Shown here piece after piece: positions 36,601 through 44,006 of a stretch of DNA of 64,000 nucleotides. Each line of letters begins with the position of its first letter. Position 1 is the first letter of the stretch. The stretch spans positions 124,001 through 188,000 of the forward strand of contig NZ_JBNGOS010000001.1 of assembly GCF_050589685.1 (NCBI RefSeq). Reading direction: 5' to 3'. Both the position numbers and the translations under genes were made by a program. The stretch is from Saccharicrinis sp050589685 (lineage in GTDB: Bacteria > Bacteroidota > Bacteroidia > Bacteroidales > Marinilabiliaceae). The notes below the pieces were generated by a model. That model was not told where the DNA came from, made no database searches, and worked only from the letters and a program-made list of their open reading frames with translations.

Positions 36601-37805
36601 TCTTTTTCATTGGGATGTGGCCCATATATTTCCCGAATGCGATTTTCTTCATCGCTTATTATCTGCAATTCTCTTCCCGCACTATCCATAACCTGTTCCA
36701 GGTTCCCCTTATAATCATACGTAAAGCTAATTTTGTGTTTATTGCGGTTTCCGACGGAAACCAAACGATAAATATCGGGCGAAGAATTCAGTTTTTTAAA
36801 GATTAACCATAAACCGGACTGATCCTTTAAAATATATCTTTTCCCATCATTAATCAGTGTCAGTTTTTCTTTTCTGTTAAAATGCCGATCGCCTTTTTTT
36901 AGGATTGGAAATTCGGCCATTCTGCCATCGGCCAACCGCACAACTGTTATTTCTTCTTCCCGGTCGCAATATAGCGCCAAGTCGTAGCTATGATGCCAAC
37001 CATGACCCATAGGGCCTTCATACATCGATGTAGTAAAATAAACTCTTTCCCAGGAGAATGGTATTGGTCCGGGCAGTTGAATATCGGTATGTTCCGTAAA
37101 TACTTTCCCTGTCGCAATGTCTACCGGGTGACCGGTAACCGAACAGATACCCCGATGAACTTTATTGCGAACACTGGGAGGAACGCCCAGCTTGTCCATT
37201 ATCTTATCAGCAGCTTTATGAAGCTTGTCCGAAATTTTCTTCATCCGCTTGCTGCTTTTCTGCATTTTACGGAGTTTCCCGGCCAGCTTACCCAAACCCG
37301 CCATTCCCAGTTTCATCCCCACCGCCATTAAAGAGATTGTAGGTGCTCCACCCACAAGAACAGGTGCACCGGCCGGGATGGGCGTCACTATTGAAGTTGG
37401 CAGCATCAGTCCTCCTCCCCCGCCTTTTTTGCGCGGTGGAGGTGGCATGCCAATACAACTACAGCTTAAAACGGGTAACGACAAATAAGAAAAGGGTTCA
37501 TCTTCGGCCAACACAGAGGAACTACCCATATATGCTTCACCTTCATTCCCTATGGGTTTAATGAAGGTGCCACCCATGGGGATGTGAAAAACAATGGAAG
37601 GAACACTACTCCCGGAACCTGCTTGTACCCTTGGCACTCCGTTTACATAGACCGTAGAACCAATCACCGGAGCATAATCTGCCGGGTCCATAAAAAAACC
37701 AACAAAAGGATGGGGGATCGGAACAGGAGGAACGGGTCCCGGAGGCTGGATCATATGGACATCCACTCCCATAACAGGGTCGAAATGTTTGGCTGCAGGC
37801 ATCAT
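33651..37805 (-). CDS. PAAR-Rhs polymorphic toxin with ADP-ribosyltransferase-like tip (T6SS effector)
   Basis: 1384 residues. The N-terminal about 200 residues are a PAAR-like (DUF4150-type) spike domain (MMPAAKHFDPVMGVDVHMIQ, GTFIKPIGN, repeated proline-rich turns). Then a DUF6531-type segment (GHPVDIATGKVFTEHTDI), a long array of YD repeats (about 300-1180) forming the Rhs cocoon, and the core end DPIGLLAQNLNLYSYV...FGLE at about 1255. The last 129 residues are the variable tip: YRLLR, FISTSKD and AKSKEVLLVGEIP match the R / S-T-S / E pattern of Arg-Ser-Glu ADP-ribosyltransferases. The gene overlaps the TPR gene upstream by 4 bp and the immunity gene downstream by 1 bp, and is delivered presumably on VgrG. 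Confidence 0.88.
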   Translation of the reverse strand: MMPAAKHFDPVMGVDVHMIQPPGPVPPVPIPHPFVGFFMDPADYAPVIGSTVYVNGVPRVQAGSGSSVPSIVFHIPMGGTFIKPIGNEGEAYMGSSSVLAEDEPFSYLSLPVLSCSCIGMPPPPRKKGGGGGLMLPTSIVTPIPAGAPVLVGGAPTISLMAVGMKLGMAGLGKLAGKLRKMQKSSKRMKKISDKLHKAADKIMDKLGVPPSVRNKVHRGICSVTGHPVDIATGKVFTEHTDIQLPGPIPFSWERVYFTTSMYEGPMGHGWHHSYDLALYCDREEEITVVRLADGRMAEFPILKKGDRHFNRKEKLTLINDGKRYILKDQSGLWLIFKKLNSSPDIYRLVSVGNRNKHKISFTYDYKGNLEQVMDSAGRELQIISDEENRIREIYGPHPNEKDETILLVSYNYNKYGDLIKADDALKQSFCYDYKNHLLIKETNRNGLNFYFEYEGNDENAHCIHTWGDDGIYDHQLTYFPGDGMTIVENSLGHKTHHYYNSEGVVIEVIDALGNSSYTKYNEFNEVAEELDELGRTTGYAYDERGNQISIVLPDGAGISMEFDEEDQLVEAIDAVGGKWQWKYDKYGNLVQRKDCLNRFTQYNYWQGLLNMVTDAAGNNTRLDYDKWLNLSKLVTPDGGESQWDYDFLGRCITVTDPNGNIQRRYFDELGRVIKVEEPDGNTRELKYDGESNVLQAKDKQHDVAFTYKGMNRLASRSEAGTTVKFHYDTEDQLTGITNEQGSVYRFELDPLGNVFKEIGFDQLTRTYYRDTAGQVIKVERPEEKWTKYEYDPAGRVTRVNYHDETNEKYEYRGDGELLGAENQHQKVQFERDLFGQVSREVQGEFEVASFYDILGRRTKLTSSLGANIDITRNAMGDVEHLGAQQGDGITWNAVFNRDKMGLEIERSLPGGIRSITKRDKLGRPIHHIIRGSGGNFMDKRYQWDVNDRLRKILDAHHGTTSFDHDALGNLAGAQYGDGSFEFRMPDAVGNLFKAKDQKDRKYGPAGQLLEAMGTTYDYDAEGNLIKKTEASGKVWLYQWNASGMLAKVIRPDGYEVSFTYDALGRRLSKTFHNKTTRWVWDGNVPLHEWVETAIQQETKQDYSTKGPESINKAKELISNAPANGPPSAVTTWVFEPESFAPVAKLVGEERFSIISNYLGTPTQMFDANGKQIWAADTTIYGDLLNLKGRRDACPFRYPGQYEDVETGLYYNRFRYYDPQSGGYVSQDPIGLLAQNLNLYSYVPDVNYFIDIFGLEIIYRLLRSDEDPSKGLSAKKPNRGMTVHGHVSSGSRNKGSQFISTSKDPTYLADKWHSPGQKMVAIDTDKLGPNVQIIDISTKEKAIASGVGSGSANIPAKSKEVLLVGEIPADAMEEVDANKFKTNCK

Positions 37806-39082
37806 ACCACTTCGAGTTTTTCGGTCCAGTTTTCACCCACCAGGTGTATCATCCTTTCCTCTATTCTATCCACCTGATCGGCATGATCGGTTCTGTTTGC
37901 CAATAACTTTAATTCGTATCCTACAAAAGGGAGCGTGCTACTTTTGCGGAGCTGTTCATCCAACTTCTCCCCTGAATCCAGGGCCTTTGCGTAAGCCTCC
38001 CAAGCCGCATCATATTTCTTTAACCGGGACTGGCAATATCCGGCCATACGCCAGGCTTCCATCTGATTATAAAAGTCTTCTGTTTTAATGGCAAAAGGAA
38101 TGGCCCGCTCATATGATTCAAGTGCAATATCAAATTTCTTCGCACCAATCATTGCCGAGGCTTGCGAAAAGAGTGTAGTTACGGCCAATTTACCACTAGC
38201 TATATCACCTTCCTTAAAAGCGTCTTCAGAATAGGTAAACGCTTCACCGTACAAATCATACGCTTTGTCGTAATCGCTTTTCCCTAAGAATGCTCCGGCT
38301 GTAGCCATTTTTACGGCCACCTTCATATGAGGCCATTTGTTTTTATCGGCAATTTTAAAAGCCTTTTCAGATGTCTTTTTCACCAGCGACATATCCTGTT
38401 TAGCAATAGCCTGTGTCAATAAAACATATGCTTTACGGAACTTAACGCCGGGATCGGAAGCATCCCCTGCCGAAGCTAGTTTTTTGACTGCCGCACTCAT
38501 ATTTAAATTGGGTTCAATCGTATGTGCTAATTGAGGATAGTTTTCGCACAACTCGTCAAGTAGTGGATCTTCCAAAGCATCCATCATCATAAACCTGACT
38601 CTTTCTGAAATCCCGATTTCGAGGGCAATCTGTAACCATTCAATCAGATCTGCTTGTTTTTTTAATGATGCAGGGGTAAGGTAAATTACCAAAAAACCCT
38701 CCGGAAGTTTCAGACACTCGGCAAAACGCTCAAATATCTTTAATGCGGATTCTAAAGTAGAATCTTCCATGAACTTTTTACTGACACCCCAGCTTTTTAT
38801 ATCTTCCTCATCCGATTCTTCCTGAATGGATTTTATTATATCCAGGAACTCATTTTTAATACCGGAGGAGTAATCAACAACAGAGTTTAACGGTGCGGAA
38901 AGTTGAATGAAGAAATCGGCTGTGTCATTTCCTTCCGAAGTTTGAAGCTGGTAAAATGTTTTTATCATACTTACCTCATCAGCTTTAACCAACCAACGAC
39001 ATATCCGTGCTTCTTTCTCATCGGTGAATTCCAACCATAAGAAGGTGAGTTTTTTTAACCGTTGTACGATAGGATTGTCCAT
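37802..39082 (-). CDS. TPR protein, probable T6SS effector adaptor/chaperone
   Basis: 426 residues, no signal. The first about 190 residues are a mixed domain without recognised family; from about 205 on there are TPR-like helical pairs (YDKAYDLYGEAFTYSEDA, FDIALESYERAIPFA, YDAAWEAYAKALDSG). It lies between VgrG and PAAR-Rhs, overlapping the Rhs start by 4 bp, exactly where other T6SSs place adaptor genes (DUF4123/TAP or EagR) that load an effector on the spike. The role is inferred from position; its sequence is unlike those adaptors, so it may be a Bacteroidetes-specific type. Confidence 0.65.
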   Translation of the reverse strand: MDNPIVQRLKKLTFLWLEFTDEKEARICRWLVKADEVSMIKTFYQLQTSEGNDTADFFIQLSAPLNSVVDYSSGIKNEFLDIIKSIQEESDEEDIKSWGVSKKFMEDSTLESALKIFERFAECLKLPEGFLVIYLTPASLKKQADLIEWLQIALEIGISERVRFMMMDALEDPLLDELCENYPQLAHTIEPNLNMSAAVKKLASAGDASDPGVKFRKAYVLLTQAIAKQDMSLVKKTSEKAFKIADKNKWPHMKVAVKMATAGAFLGKSDYDKAYDLYGEAFTYSEDAFKEGDIASGKLAVTTLFSQASAMIGAKKFDIALESYERAIPFAIKTEDFYNQMEAWRMAGYCQSRLKKYDAAWEAYAKALDSGEKLDEQLRKSSTLPFVGYELKLLANRTDHADQVDRIEERMIHLVGENWTEKLEVV

Positions 39083-39183
39083 AATTAAAGTCCCTCATTT
39101 GTGCAAATTGGTCCGATGAATGAATTGAACACGAGATCAACAATTAGTCCTTTTAAAAAAAAGTGCGAGAAATCATTGTTGGA

Positions 39184-40950
39184 TCAATTAAGCTTTACCG
39201 TTGTTCCTTTCACAGCAGTTATACCTGTAGATGAAATTTCGGCACTTGCTTTCCCGTCAACTTTAACAGCTGCATTTGCGATTAGGTCAGCATTTGATTT
39301 TGCTTCGATCTTGACATTCATCCCTGATTGCTCCAGATCTTGCGTCGCATTAAACTTGATTCCATTATCCGCATTCAGCTCAATATCTTTGGCCTGAATA
39401 CTAAGCTTATTTGAAGCTTTCAAACTGATCTCACCGTTAGCGCTGTCCAGTGTAATTTCATTTTTCCCGCCGGTATCATAGATCCTAATTTTTTCGCTAC
39501 CCCCTTCATCATGCAACTCAATGGTTTGCCCGCTTTGGGTGCGGATAGCGTGTACCTTGGCATTGGCATCATCGTGGTTACCTGTCCAGGCGGAATCGGG
39601 TGTTTTGTCTTTATCGAACAAGGCACCAATACAATATGGTTTTTCCACATCTCCATCTTCGAACCCCACCAATACACGGGATCCGATGGCCGGCACGAAA
39701 TAAAAACCTGAATCCTTTCCGCCGTATGGTGTCACTACTTTTATCCATGGTGTATCCTGTCGGTCTTCCATCCAATTAAAGCTTACTTTAACCCGCCCCA
39801 ATTTTTCAGGATCCACATTGTCCGTTACTTTTGCAAATTGTTGGTAACTATTTCTCACAAAGTAAGGATCGGCATTTTCGGGAATGGCTGTTTCCGCCTG
39901 TATTGCAGTAAACTGGTTTTGATATTTTAGCGTACTCTCAAAATAATGCTGTACCGTGGTGATCCAATGCGTACCGAAATCCACCTTGTTTTTCCCTTCG
40001 GCATCGGGGCAGGCAATTTTCACTTTAGAACCTGCGGATAAAAAACCTGCAGTTGAAGAACCGGAGATATCACTAAGATTCACCGCATCAACAGCTTCTT
40101 CCGTTTCGCCAGCGTTATTCAAGGCCTTTTCTACTTTGGTTTCTTCTGCGTTGAGATGCTCAAAAAAGTCTCTTCCTTCTTCGGCATACAGTTCTTTGGA
40201 TTTTTTCAGGGCATGTTTTCCGTACAAATTCAGGTTGGATTCTACTTTTGCGGATCCAGACTGGAAATTGTAAACATCAGACTTAAGCGGATCATTGGCG
40301 AACAGACTGAAATTTACCGGTTTCACCCTCAACTGATATTGCAAGTCATCTAGGTTAGTACCCATTATAAGTTCCTCCTCGTTAGAGGAAAGCTCTCCAA
40401 ACACCACTTCCTGTCCATTAAAGAAAAACCATTCTCCATACCGGATGGCAAGGCGCTTTAAAAATTCCAGGTCGCTTTCTTCATACTGAACGGTATAAGG
40501 AAACATGTCGCTGTTACGCGGGGATACTTTTGACCTTAGGCCATAAGGTTTTAGAACTTCATTTACAATATCGCCGAGGTTTTTTTCGATAAATGCCCGG
40601 TTGGTAGGCTTACGGTTCAGGATGATCTCGGCACTGCCTCCTGAAATTACAATCAGGTTATTGTTGTCCATATAACTGCGGTTACCCTGCACCTCGGTGA
40701 CATAACCTTTAAAGAAAAATCCGTCTTCTTCCTTTTCGTTTCTTTCGATGGTTGTTTGAATAACGATAGGAGTGCCCAAAAAGTCTTTTGTATTTTCAAG
40801 CACAAAACCATCCAGTTTCTCAAGGTCGTCATAACGACAAACAATCTCAAAGTTATCTATCCCATATAAGTTTTGGTTGACCGTGATATGCAGAAAACTC
40901 TTCAATTCGTTATCATTTATCCGGACATCTATTTTCGACAACAACGACAT
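39184..40950 (-). CDS. vgrG: T6SS spike protein VgrG (TssI)
   Basis: 588 residues. The N-terminal half is the gp27-like hub (SEKIDVR-type start LLSKIDVRINDNELKSFL, YGEWFFFNGQEVVFGEL), followed by the gp5 OB-fold (DPEKLGRVKVSFNWMEDRQD, PWIKVVTPYGGKDSGFYFVP, GSRVLVGFEDGDVEKPYCIG) and a short beta-helical needle (EITLDSANGEISLKASNKLS). Length is normal for a VgrG without a C-terminal effector extension. The trimer should cap the Hcp tube and carry the PAAR-Rhs protein encoded two genes downstream. The spacer to the TPR gene is about 100 bp. Confidence 0.95.
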   Translation of the reverse strand: MSLLSKIDVRINDNELKSFLHITVNQNLYGIDNFEIVCRYDDLEKLDGFVLENTKDFLGTPIVIQTTIERNEKEEDGFFFKGYVTEVQGNRSYMDNNNLIVISGGSAEIILNRKPTNRAFIEKNLGDIVNEVLKPYGLRSKVSPRNSDMFPYTVQYEESDLEFLKRLAIRYGEWFFFNGQEVVFGELSSNEEELIMGTNLDDLQYQLRVKPVNFSLFANDPLKSDVYNFQSGSAKVESNLNLYGKHALKKSKELYAEEGRDFFEHLNAEETKVEKALNNAGETEEAVDAVNLSDISGSSTAGFLSAGSKVKIACPDAEGKNKVDFGTHWITTVQHYFESTLKYQNQFTAIQAETAIPENADPYFVRNSYQQFAKVTDNVDPEKLGRVKVSFNWMEDRQDTPWIKVVTPYGGKDSGFYFVPAIGSRVLVGFEDGDVEKPYCIGALFDKDKTPDSAWTGNHDDANAKVHAIRTQSGQTIELHDEGGSEKIRIYDTGGKNEITLDSANGEISLKASNKLSIQAKDIELNADNGIKFNATQDLEQSGMNVKIEAKSNADLIANAAVKVDGKASAEISSTGITAVKGTTVKLN

Positions 40951-41010
40951 AATATAGCAGATTATAACAATGGGATTAATCTTGTGATAAGAATATTATC
41001 AACACATTAG

Positions 41011-41403
41011 CTAACTCTTGATAGGTGCGTAATTTACATCTTGCAGCGTAATTTCACCGGCAGCTATGGTCAAGTCAACAACAATATCAGTCATATCAGC
41101 AAAGGATTCACTATACCCTACCAACCTGGCATCCTTGAACTGAATGCTTCTGTGCGGGCCTGTAGCTATCACGCCGGAGAGCGATATTTCCCCCTCTTTA
41201 ATACCGTTCATCACCATCCATTGCACAAAAGCCGGATCGTTAGGATCCTGAACGGAAACATGGATCATACCTATTTGAACCCTTCCACTTACCCTATTTG
41301 CCTCATCAACTTCTTGAGTAAGGCTTAAGTTATATGAAAGTATTTTAAGACCATTTTTTTCGGAACTAACTCCTTTCACATGTAATCGAGCGGCACACGA
41401 CAT
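41011..41403 (-). CDS. Hcp/TssD tube protein, paralogue B
   Basis: Start placed at 41403 (MSCAARLHVKG), because the longer frame to 41445 adds residues unlike the family. About 130 residues of the Bacteroidetes TssD type: YNLSLTQEVDEANRVSGRVQ, QWMVMNGIKEGEISL, DARLVGYSESFADMTDIVVDLTI. It is clearly homologous to but divergent from the copy at 41512-41901. Hcp forms hexameric rings of the inner tube and can carry small effectors; two variants suggest either mixed tubes or a specialised cargo carrier. Lies 60 bp upstream of VgrG. Confidence 0.85.
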   Translation of the reverse strand: MSCAARLHVKGVSSEKNGLKILSYNLSLTQEVDEANRVSGRVQIGMIHVSVQDPNDPAFVQWMVMNGIKEGEISLSGVIATGPHRSIQFKDARLVGYSESFADMTDIVVDLTIAAGEITLQDVNYAPIKS

Positions 41404-41511
41404 AACTTTTTTTTTACAAAAAAATAAAACCGAAACTGTCTCCAACAGAAGCTTGACCTAATACACCTCCATTATTGACAGTTACAGTCTGCAGGATTGC
41501 ATTTTCACCCG

Positions 41512-41901
41512 TTATACAGGCCATTCATTTTCATGCTGGCCATTTCCCATGGCAATGCTTTTGGCTGACATTGAGACAGATTCTACCATTGCGCCGGATC
41601 CTGTGTTGTCAAAAGATTCTTCGTAACTTACCATATAAGCCTCCTTGATCTCCAATTCCTTCATCTTGGAATCTTCGTCTCGCTTGTTAAAGGTAATTTT
41701 GGCATCCTTGCGCATGTAACTGTCGCACATCCATTCAAAAAGGCTGGTATTATCCGTGGATTCCACTACAACGTTAACAACACCGCCTCGCGCCGTTGAG
41801 GATGGCCGGCCAGTATCATCAATTTCCTGATGCATGCTGTAACTACAATTCAATACTCGGTACTGCGTACCGTCGATATCCATAATCGCTTTAAATGACA
41901 T
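41512..41901 (-). CDS. Hcp/TssD tube protein, paralogue A
   Basis: Start placed at 41901 (MSFKAIMDIDGTQYRVL), the usual Bacteroidetes TssD start; a longer frame to 41934 is less likely. About 129 residues: YSMHQEIDDTGRPSSTARGG, WMCDSYMRKDAKITFNKRDE, KEAYMVSYEESFDNTGSGAM. This copy matches the standard structural TssD better than its neighbour. It follows the sheath genes after a 230-bp spacer that holds a small palindrome, which may tune expression of the abundant tube protein. Confidence 0.9.
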   Translation of the reverse strand: MSFKAIMDIDGTQYRVLNCSYSMHQEIDDTGRPSSTARGGVVNVVVESTDNTSLFEWMCDSYMRKDAKITFNKRDEDSKMKELEIKEAYMVSYEESFDNTGSGAMVESVSMSAKSIAMGNGQHENEWPV

Positions 41902-42010
41902 GATGTAATTTTTTAATAACTTAATATCAATCATTAGGGAAATCTGGCATTCATATCATTAATGATGCCGTTCGTAAGAGCAGCGTTAGCCCCAATTATT
42001 CGCCAGAATA

Positions 42011-42031
42011 ATTGCTGTCTCCGACAGCGAT
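42011..42031. repeat. Dispersed hairpin ATTGCTGTC-tcc-GACAGCGAT
   Basis: A 9-bp stem with TCC loop and one G-T-type mismatch, in the spacer between TssC and Hcp. The same loop and flanks recur at 49238-49258. Confidence 0.5.
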
Positions 42032-42082
42032 TAAGTTCAGCTAAATTTTGGGATACCCAAAATCAAGCGTCTCTATACCGGG

Positions 42083-42136
42083 ATTAACCCACACACCCAT
42101 TCATATTCATAACAAGATATGAATTATGCGGGTTAG
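42083..42136. repeat. Mini palindrome with AACCC ends
   Basis: TTAACCC...CATTCATATTC and GATATGAATTATGCGGGTTA are imperfect inverted repeats about 50 bp overall. The end GAATTATGCGGGTTA resembles the terminus of the 170-194 bp dispersed element (CATATTGCGGGTT), so this may be a solo or deleted copy. The right end overlaps the last codons of TssC. Confidence 0.35.
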
Positions 42137-43518
42137 CTTTGTTCGTATTCTGTATCCCAATCGTTACCATCATCACCTTTCTGCCCATCCATCTTTATCA
42201 TAAAGCTTTTGGCCGGAAAATAAGGAGTCATATGTATATCCAGGTAAATACGGTCTTTTTGAACTTTGTCCTGTTCGAATCGTTTGATGGAAAACTTCTC
42301 TATCAGTCTTCCGGGACCTGTAATCCCATCCAGGAATCGGATAACCTGACCCATTATTTCCTTTCGTGTTTTCATGTTAAAATTCTCAAACGCCCTTCGG
42401 TTCAAAAAATCCATTAACACTTTGGTGACATAGTCAAACACACGCACCACCGAATAAGTCTGAAGTCCGAGGTTATCTCCATTGAACAGTGTTTTGGCCG
42501 AAAATGCCATCACCTTTCCATACTCGTTTACCATTGGAATTAACCCAAGTTTTTCCAGATTGGCTATCTCGCTCTTTTTCAGGTCGAATTTAACACCATC
42601 CACCTCGCTCAAACTACCGTGTTTTTTACCGGCAGCCACCTGCGACATCAATGTTTTGTAGATGGTACCGGCCAAAGCTCCGGAAGGAGTCACATATAGT
42701 TCCTCTTCTTCACCTATTTCCTTGTGCCTGTCGCGTCCCACCAAATAATTACAGGTCATTATGGTATTGGATTTATACATGTCGCCAGCAGTAAGGTTGG
42801 CCATTTCGAACATCTCCATGGTATCGTCAGGGGTATCCAGGTGCTCAAAATCGGTAACCATCATCACCTTATTCTCATGGGCAATCTTGGCCCATTTTTC
42901 CACTACCTTGTTCGATCCCAAATAACCGGGAACCACCAAAATACTGTAGTTACCCCTCAGATCCAGGCGATCGAAATTTTGTACCAGCTCATCCCGAACA
43001 GCATCAATAAAACGGGTATCGTCCAAATCCTTCAATTGCTCTTTGGAAGCATTCAAAAAGGTGATGTTCTTGATCTTATCACTTTCGGTATTTTTAAAGA
43101 ACAAGGCCACCGAACGGTACGATTGTTCCAGTTCGCGACAGGAGTCGATAGCTTTGGACAGATTCTTTTTCAATGTTTCCTCGGCTACCTTACTTCCACT
43201 TTCGCAACTCTCCACCAATTCTGATATATCATCGGACGAGGAAAGCACGGCTGCCCAAAGTTCCAGTGTTTTTTTCAACTCGTCTCTTTCATCTGCCTTG
43301 GCCGATTCGGTCAAAAATATTCTCTTTCTGGCTTTTCTTTCCGGATTCAGGTTTTGAACACCATCGATGGCCATTTCCAACATATCAAATTCGCCCACCT
43401 TAGCCAATTGATCCAAACTCTGTTTTAGAAGATCAGGTGCATTACTTACTTCTTTCGTTTTTTCAATTACCTGTTCTTTATATTGTTCTATATTTAACTC
43501 CTTGTCCATGCTTTTCAA
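42133..43518 (-). CDS. tssC: T6SS contractile sheath large subunit TssC
   Basis: 461 residues; the start may be the second Met (MDKELNIEQYKE, 43509). The conserved sheath core is present: YSILVVPGYLGSNKVVEKWA, NLTAGDMYKSNTIMTCNYLV, and a C-terminal segment with DKVQKDRIYLDIHMTPYFPA. With TssB it forms the contractile sheath around the Hcp tube. It sits directly after TssB (gap about 11 bp), the canonical TssB-TssC order. The sequence is of the Bacteroidetes T6SS-iii type rather than the proteobacterial one. Confidence 0.93.
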   Translation of the reverse strand: MKSMDKELNIEQYKEQVIEKTKEVSNAPDLLKQSLDQLAKVGEFDMLEMAIDGVQNLNPERKARKRIFLTESAKADERDELKKTLELWAAVLSSSDDISELVESCESGSKVAEETLKKNLSKAIDSCRELEQSYRSVALFFKNTESDKIKNITFLNASKEQLKDLDDTRFIDAVRDELVQNFDRLDLRGNYSILVVPGYLGSNKVVEKWAKIAHENKVMMVTDFEHLDTPDDTMEMFEMANLTAGDMYKSNTIMTCNYLVGRDRHKEIGEEEELYVTPSGALAGTIYKTLMSQVAAGKKHGSLSEVDGVKFDLKKSEIANLEKLGLIPMVNEYGKVMAFSAKTLFNGDNLGLQTYSVVRVFDYVTKVLMDFLNRRAFENFNMKTRKEIMGQVIRFLDGITGPGRLIEKFSIKRFEQDKVQKDRIYLDIHMTPYFPAKSFMIKMDGQKGDDGNDWDTEYEQS

Positions 43519-43529
43519 TTTTTAATTCA

Positions 43530-43973
43530 TTAGGCCTCTTCAATTTCTTTGATCATTGCGTAAATCGCATTCAAGACCGCCTGTTTGGTCTCCGGATTCT
43601 CAAGTGCCTTCCGCAGCATTTTATTACTCTTGAGTTGCTTGATAATCTTAAAGAACTGTTCCTTTTGATTGGTCAGATCTTTTAAAAATTCGCTTTGTGC
43701 AGTGATTCCTTTAATATCGAAATCGGCCAAACTTTTGAAGCTTAATGATTCTTCCTTGGTGGCTCCTTCCGCATCTTCAAACTCCAACTCCACTGTGGGG
43801 GAGAAATGATTGAAGACATCGGAAATCGAAGTCAGTCCTCTTGTCATTTCCGGCTTCATCGGTTCTTCATCCGTAAGTTTTTCAATCATTAAAGTCCTAT
43901 TCTGAGGGATTTCACCAATAGCTTCACTGGCATCTCCCTTAACCTCCGTACCTCCAATTCCGTATTCTTGCAT
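43530..43973 (-). CDS. tssB: T6SS contractile sheath small subunit TssB
   Basis: 147 residues: IGEIPQNRTLMIEKLTDEEP, TRGLTSISDVFNHFSPTVEL, FDIKGITAQSEFLKDLTNQK, then a helical C-terminus. Size and content fit TssB, which interlocks with TssC to build the sheath; the helical C-terminal part is the likely ClpV-binding region. It lies between ClpV (33 bp) and TssC (11 bp), consistent with co-transcription. Confidence 0.92.
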   Translation of the reverse strand: MQEYGIGGTEVKGDASEAIGEIPQNRTLMIEKLTDEEPMKPEMTRGLTSISDVFNHFSPTVELEFEDAEGATKEESLSFKSLADFDIKGITAQSEFLKDLTNQKEQFFKIIKQLKSNKMLRKALENPETKQAVLNAIYAMIKEIEEA

Positions 43974-44006
43974 AGTATATGTATTTATGATTTAGTCAAC
44001 TACAAG

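Noticed and set aside
37225..37877. Plus-strand open frames inside the Rhs N-terminus
   Set aside because: Shadows of the PAAR-Rhs gene in other frames; the GC-richer, proline/glycine-rich region keeps opposite frames open.
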